In this document: positions 58,901 to 64,000 of the stretch, piece after piece
Position numbering within the stretch: the stretch's first letter is position 1
Layout of the letters: the number at the start of each line of letters is the position of its first letter
Assembly (NCBI GenBank): GCA_018857735.1
Contig: JABMCL010001927.1
Location: 62,001-126,000 of the forward strand
Source of the DNA: Alviniconcha marisindica
Taxonomy: Eukaryota > Mollusca > Gastropoda > Provannidae
Length of the DNA stretch: 64,000 nucleotides
Direction: 5' to 3'
Position numbers and translations under genes: made by a program
Notes under the pieces: model-generated
What the model saw: the letters and a program-made list of their open reading frames with translations, nothing else
What the model was told of the DNA's origin: nothing
Database searches by the model: none

Positions 58901-61900
58901 TAAACAGGTCTGGGAGTGACTGTGGATGTATTAAGTTCTGTTTCTTATCCACTTAATCGTCACTCTGATATAACTGTACTGGCTGACTGGGTGTAAAACA
59001 CCAAGTTACTTACTCCACTTTATTCCTGGGAGTGTGTGAAGAGGCAGAATCCAGATTTCCCGATAAACTGATCCTGTGTCAGACTGCAAAATTTGGAGGG
59101 GAAAAATTCTGTGCCTCTAATATATTTCATTATTTACTAAGTGTACAGGTCTCAAAATTCCTGCTGGTCCAGTGCTCTGCGGCCAAAACTGCCAATGGAC
59201 TAGCAGAACTCTCCACTGGTTCCGGCAAATTTTATGAGAAATCTCAAGCCTTTTGTCAGCCCATACCACAGACACAAAGCCATCTTTATTTCTATGGCCC
59301 ATCTCCATGAATAATTACACTTTAACAAGCAAAGGGCAGTGGCTGCTGAACATGGCAAAGTCAAACACGTCACGCAAGCCATGACAAGGGGGGGGGGGGG
59401 GGGTTGCTTACAGCCAGAACCAGGATTCAGATAGAATCTGCAGCCTCTTCAGAATCCAGCGTCAGTTCTCATGACCACTACGCTGTGCCACTTCATGATC
59501 TGTGCCTGTAATACTGAGAGAATCAACACACAAGGGAGTTAATTAACGCTCGAAATACATAACACAGGTACAACAAAGACCAGAGATACAAGGTACATAA
59601 ACTCCACCAGAGGTACATCTTCGTTTTATATGTATTATATCTATGTTACACATAATTTGTCTCTGTAATACTGAGGCTTTATTACTTTGGTCTTGCTGCT
59701 CATGGTGAGTGACCGTTTACCTTCGATCATTACAAAGCAACAAATTGCTCACCTCAGCAGTATCCTAGGCACTTGTAAGAAATTTCCAACCTTTGTAGTT
59801 GTACTCACAGAAATGTCTCTTCAGCATAACAAACTTGAATCATTCTGTTAAGCACTGGAGACCATTTGTTCTTCATCAAAGCATCATCACTGGAGCTAAA
59901 AGTAGGGAACAGTATGTAAATGTGCACCATGTTTTGTTGTGATATGATACGATATGATGATCAGATTTACCTACGCTAAAAGCCTTTATCTGGTCTTTGC
60001 CAGCCTAAGCTATTCTGTCTTAACCTTCAACACTGAGGTCACTGCATGGGTAGGCAAAACTCAGTGGAGAAATTTCTTGTTTTGCCAAATTTCACCATAT
60101 CTGTATCATGTATTGTATTATGATTGAGATTCACCTGGCAGTAGCCACGTCATGTTCCACCCCTACCCCAAAGCTCTGCCACCAGTGCTATGGTACTGTG
60201 GCTGATCAGCACGTAAACCTTGAAAGATTTTATCTGGTTGCTAGCAGACATGTATTTAGGGTATCTTTGCTGGTGCCCAAAATGGCAAAGCATTACCAGA
60301 CAATTGGCTCTGTTGCTATTCTTCCAGTTTGTTGCCAGGCATGGCAGCCATTGTATGGGTTCACCTGCAGTATCCTCCATGCTCGTCACCCCTTGCCAGT
60401 GAACCAATATCCCTGCTCATCACCCCTTGCCAGTGAACCAATATCCCTGCTCATCACCCCTTGCCAGTGAAGTTAAACCAATATCCCTGCTTGTCACCCC
60501 TTGCCAGTGAACCAATATCCCTTCTCGTCACCCCTTGCCAGTGAAGTTGAACCAGGATCCCTGTTCGTCACCCCTTGCCGGTGAACCAATATCCCTGCTC
60601 GTCACCCTTTGCTAGTGAACCAATATCCCTGCTCGTCACCCCTTGCCAGTGAACGAGTATCCCTTCTCATCACCCCTTGCCAGTGAACCAGTATCCCTGC
60701 TCGTCACCCCTTGCCAATGAACCAATATCCTGTTCATCACCCCTTGCCAGTGAACCAATATCCCTGCTCCTCACCCCTTGCCAGTGAACCAATATCCCTG
60801 CTCCTCACCCCTTGCCAGTGAACTAATATCCTTGCTCGTCACCCCTTGCCAATGAATCAGTATCCCTGTTTGTCACCCCATGCCAGTGAACCGATATCCC
60901 TGCTCATCACCACTTGCCAGTGAACCAATATCCCTGCTCGTCGCCCCTTGCCAGTGAACCAGTGTCCTCTGACATGTATGGCTTTAGTGTGCTACACTCC
61001 CAACAGGTACCCCATGGCCATTGGAAACCTGGGAGACCTGGTGGAGATCAGCCCCAACCCAGAGTACCCGTCCCCGGTCGAGCTGTTCCAGGAGGCCATT
61101 GAGGTGGCACGCACCCACTACAACAACCAGCACGTGTATCCCTACACCTACCTCGGGGGCTACATGTACCGGCACAAGCAATTCCCCCAGGCAATCCACG
61201 CGTGGGCACAGGCTGCCTCAGTTATCAAAGGGTGAGGGTTTCTGCCATTTCAGACTTGCATTTAACCCCTTCACTGCCCCAGCCTGTAAAATGTGCATGT
61301 GTGTGGATGGGGGGGGGGGGGGGGGGGGGGGGGAGAGGGATACAGTGAGATGTGTAATGCACTATCAAATCAGGTTGTGTTTTGTTGTAATGTTTCATGT
61401 ACAGCACTTTGAGCCTCATACGTGTCTCATCATAGAAGGATTAGGTGCATTAGAAATGCAGTTATTATTATTATAATATTTTGGACATCTAGGTGAGAGA
61501 TGTTGGACATGTGAAAGAGATGTGTTCATGCGCATTATTTTTCTCGGTCACCCTTTGGCCACAGAAATGAAACAAACAGACAAATTAGTTTTTCAGTGGA
61601 TGAAAAGTTCTCAGTGCTGCTTACCATTACATCTTTCATGTCAGCATTTTCTGGCGCCTTGTGGACTCAATAGGGGGGGGTCCACGTGAACACTGCTTCC
61701 TAAGCAGTGGCTTGTGGTCAGTGTCCCATTCCAAGACTGTTGTACCGTTTTCTCTGATTGTAACTACAGCCGTGGGTTGCACTGCTTGCACCATGGCTCC
61801 TCACGTATCTGGATCTGTTCTGCATACCATCTGCCTTTTTTTTTTTTTTTTCAAACTGCTAATCTCACACATATTTTGAAAATTTTAATTAATAACGGTT

Positions 61901-63483
61901 ATGGCGGCCTTCTGTCAACCGAGAAAGTGCGGCTAGGAAAGTTGTGGATTCATACAAGTTATACGAATAGGACAGTGCACCACTGAAATTTCTCTAAATC
62001 TCTTGGAATGAACAATATTTTCAGTGAGTGGAAATGTGATCCCTTTAGCTTGTCATGGTGGAAGGAGGATGTTCCTGTGGTGGAGTTTATGTACCTTGTA
62101 TTTACACGCATGCCATGTGAGAGTTACCATAGGTGACTCAGGACTTTGTTGTACTTGTGTTATATATTTCTAGCGCTAATTAACTCCCTTGTGTGCTGAT
62201 TCTGCATGAGCGCTCTGGGCCTCGTTCTGGGTCAGATTTGTCATGATGGTTTGCAGGTTTTGGACAGCGAGTGTAGTGGTCTCTTTTGCAGTGGCCTCTC
62301 ATTACAAGTTCAGTTGTTGTTTAAACACCACTGACCATTGTTGCTGTGTTTCAGGTACAACTACACACGAGAAGATGAAGAGGTGTACAAAGAATTCCTG
62401 GAAATTGCAAACGAGTTCATCCCCAACATCGTCAAGGCATCATCCAAAGATGAATCCACCTCAGACGGGGATCCGCCTCTGCTGCAGAACCCTGCTGTCT
62501 ATGCAGACCTGCTTCGTTTCTATGACGGCATCTGTGAGTGGGAGGAAGGGAGCTCGACGCCTGTGTTGCACGTGGGCTGGGCCCAGCAGTTCACCTTCTC
62601 CTTGTCCAAGTTTGACCCACGTGTGCGATCTCTTCTGGACATTCACGCAGAGAACGAGGAGGAGGAGGATGAAGAAGGCGAGGAGAAGGGTGACGATAAT
62701 CAAAATGGCAAGGACAAGCAGGAAAAAGAGAAGCCACCCAGCCGGAGACCGTCTGGCACGGAGAAAGACATGGGGGGCCAGCGGACACGGAGGGGTAGAA
62801 AGAAGTCATCGCAGGCAGCGGAAGTGAAAACAAGCGATGAGGCAGGCGAGAAAGCAGAGACCAGTCAGGGTGAACCAAAGAGCGAAGAAGCACAGATCAA
62901 GTCGGCCATGGAGGAGCTGGTCTCCAAGGTGGGGACGGACGAAGGCAGCAATGAATCCACAAATCGAAACATCGCAGCCCTGGCCCAGGCTTGCAGCTCC
63001 TCCATCCTGAACAAAGAGTTCCTCCTCAGCGGCGGCGAGCCATTCACCGCCGCTACGGCAGCTTCCACATCCGTCACATCTTCATCCACTGGGGCCAGTA
63101 GCTTCGCGGCCAAAGACAATGGTGATGATTTTGATGAGTTTCTAAGCTCCAAGTCAAACGGGACGCCGTTTATCGGCCTCTCCTTAGACTCCATGCTGAA
63201 AGCAGAGAGTCCAGCAGACATGATGCTGTGCGGGAAGCGCTCAGATGCCGTGCATACGTTGTCGTCCGATTCCGATCTGTTCGCTATGCAGGAGCACGTG
63301 GCGCTGGAACTGCGCAGTGAAAAGATGAAAGGCTTGAAGAAGATCCTCATGTCCACCAAACTGAACGCCAATGCCATCAAGCTCCAGCTGACAGCACAGT
63401 CGCAGGTGCAACCCAAGCATGCCAAGAGAGGTTCAGAGGCTGACTCGATGGGTTCTCAGCGGAAGCGCACCCGGAGGGAATAG
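52993..63483 (+). CDS. MEN1: Menin (MEN1), complete, 6 coding exons
   Basis: A nuclear scaffold; in other animals it joins MLL-type H3K4 methyltransferase complexes through LEDGF and binds JunD. Exons 52993-53407, 56717-56869, 57625-57809, 58278-58318, 61007-61231 and 62355-63483 join in phase to 2148 nt, or 715 aa; human is 610-615. Landmarks: [144 protein letters not shown], and near the end [11 protein letters not shown] with [16 protein letters not shown]. The extra length is a charged, disordered insert after the [15 protein letters not shown] region, plus a basic tail RKRTRRE. An upstream in-frame ATG at 52969 exists; 52993 fits the family length and has A at -3, G at +4. Confidence 0.97.
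53408..55097. other. MEN1 intron 1, first half
   Basis: A SINE tail fragment lies at 53948-54011 (GTTGTTGATTGCTTTTAAG, TAGCACTATTCTCCACTG). Otherwise AT-rich sequence with no conserved frame. Confidence 0.55.
55098..55265 (+). mobile_element. Single arm of the foldback element
   Basis: GAGGATGTACCTTTGGTGGG to TTAACTCCCTTTGTTGATTC, in MEN1 intron 1. Confidence 0.7.
55540..55815 (-). mobile_element. tRNA-derived SINE, minus orientation (left arm of an inverted pair)
   Basis: The reverse complement begins TGAGCCGGTTTGGCCTAGCG (A box) with CCTTGGTTTGATACTGC (B box) and ends at a GCCTTGCGG-type block, CTAATAAGCCTTGCGGTTTC, near 55555. Poly-G at 55578-55594. Confidence 0.8.
55878..56158 (+). mobile_element. 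Same SINE, plus orientation (right arm of the inverted pair)
   Basis: Starts inside the head at TTAGGCTGGTAATCAGAAGG, with CCTCAGTTTGATACTGCTCC as the B box, and ends CTAATAAGCTTTGTGGTTTC plus TGTGGATGTTAAGCACC. It pairs with 55540-55800 over about 270 bp with a ~65-bp loop. Confidence 0.82.
56221..56740 (+). repeat. ~62-bp array seeded by the MEN1 exon-2 acceptor
   Basis: About eight units of ATGCCTGATGGTAATGATAA, TGTCCCAGGGAACAATCTGC, ACTGTTTTGGGGTGACxG. The real exon begins at 56717 with GGAACAAGCTGGACTGTTTTGGAG after TGTCCCAG (56710-56740), so each unit carries the acceptor and about 30 bases of exon. A foldback-arm fragment (56185-56230) precedes it. Confidence 0.93.
59145..59315. mobile_element. 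Interspersed repeat, also at 51265-51480
   Basis: Shares CTAGCAGAACTCTCCACTGG, TTTTATGAGAAATCT, GCCCATACCACA and TATGGCCCATCTCC-type blocks with the copy in CLPTM1 intron 1. Confidence 0.65.
59519..59625 (-). mobile_element. Foldback-element arm
   Basis: AGAATCAACACACAAGGGAG to AAACTCCACCAGAGGTACAT. Confidence 0.75.
60370..60970. repeat. ~34-bp minisatellite before MEN1 exon 5
   Basis: About 17 units of GTCACCCCTTGCCAGTGAAC and CAATATCCCTGCTC. The start of exon 5 (GTACCCCATGGCCATTGGAA) resembles the unit weakly, so an exon origin is possible but not shown. Confidence 0.92.
62050..62240 (+). mobile_element. Foldback-element arm in MEN1 intron 5
   Basis: GTTCCTGTGGTGGAGTTTAT to CTAATTAACTCCCTTGTGTG, then GAGCGCTCTGGGCCTCGTTC, ending ~115 bp before MEN1 exon 6. 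Confidence 0.78.
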
Positions 63484-63574
63484 GTCTCTGACTAAAACTG
63501 AAACAGAAAACGAGAGCGAGAAAACAAAACAAGTCAAGTTTTGCATGTGCATGCAGTGAGATCATCTCCTGGAG

Positions 63575-63800
63575 GTGGGGCAGGAGCTGCATGGTTAAGT
63601 CACTGGACTCAGGATCCGAAAGCTGTGGGTTCGAATCCCAGTGGGAGCGGTAACATCCCTCCCTGTCCTTAGTCTCAGGGTGGTGGAGTCAGTGTCCAGT
63701 TTGAGGTCAGTGTTGCTTTTTGTTCACGGAGACCACAAGGACTGTTAGGGACAGTGAGCCCAGGACGTCCACCTCGACTTTCACACAGCTCCTGAGTGTC
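63575..63800 (+). mobile_element. tRNA-derived SINE in the MEN1 3' flank
   Basis: GCATGGTTAAGTCACTGGAC (A box) and GTGGGTTCGAATCCCAGTGG (B box) are followed by the TCAGTGTTGCTTTTTGTTCAC and CCACCTCGACTTTCACACAG segment shared with 19095-19265. Acceptor-stem pairing is poor, so it is not called as a tRNA gene. Confidence 0.75.
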
Positions 63801-63979
63801 CAGTTCTTTTGGATGAGACAGTGTCCAGTTCTTTTTCTTTTGGATGAGACAGTGTCCAGTTCTTTTGGATGAAACACATATACAATTTTTTTTTATGAAA
63901 AACAAACAAACAGGTGCTGCAGACTTACGCTCCCCAAAGGGCCCACAGAAGCAAGCAAAAACAGCAACAACAAAAACAC

Positions 63980-63985
63980 AATAAA
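63980..63985 (+). terminator. Candidate polyadenylation signal for MEN1
   Basis: AATAAA about 500 bp after the menin stop codon. The cleavage site would be at or beyond the window end. Confidence 0.35.
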
Positions 63986-64000
63986 AATCCTGACAAAACT

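Noticed and set aside
63575..63650. Functional tRNA gene
   Set aside because: B box is good, but arms do not fold properly and the 3' part is a shared SINE tail.

Overview
This is a eukaryotic (animal) genomic window, not a bacterial one. It has intron-rich genes with GT-AG splice sites and long introns full of CA/TG microsatellites, minisatellites, tRNA-derived SINEs and LINE fragments. The proteins are bilaterian. The style of the repeats suggests a mollusc, probably a gastropod, but that is inference and the species is not identified.

Layout. (1) 1-2765 (+): the last three exons of a gene that starts before the window. Its product has a PIP-box-like motif, lysine/arginine-rich stretches and a C-terminal UBZ4-type zinc finger, so it is probably a DNA-damage-response protein; I could not name the family. 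(2) 2766-8919: intergenic, with decayed copies of that last exon, a foldback repeat, direct repeats and a promoter-like patch near 7070. (3) 8920-25480 (+): mitochondrial seryl-tRNA synthetase (SARS2), 13 exons placed, with part of the N-terminal coiled-coil arm not located. Its introns hold a LINE with a MITE nested in it, an L2-like LINE and at least six tandem arrays. (4) 25481-33403: no gene seen; LINE RNase H remnant, SINEs, satellites, and presumably the CLPTM1 3' UTR. (5) 33404-52767 (-): CLPTM1, complete, 14 exons, 646 aa. (6) 52768-52992: a 225-bp divergent promoter. (7) 52993-63483 (+): MEN1 (menin), complete, 6 coding exons, 715 aa. (8) 63484-64000: MEN1 3' flank with a tRNA-derived SINE.

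The three recognised genes are housekeeping or regulatory genes: mitochondrial translation, ER membrane receptor trafficking, and chromatin scaffolding. CLPTM1 and MEN1 share a promoter. Nothing suggests a common pathway.

The most unusual feature is a recurring pattern. Many tandem arrays in the window carry a copy of the edge of the neighbouring exon, with its splice site, start codon or stop codon. I count about ten such cases across all four genes. They create rows of decoy splice sites, and in one case three tandem copies of a start region of which only one keeps its ATG.
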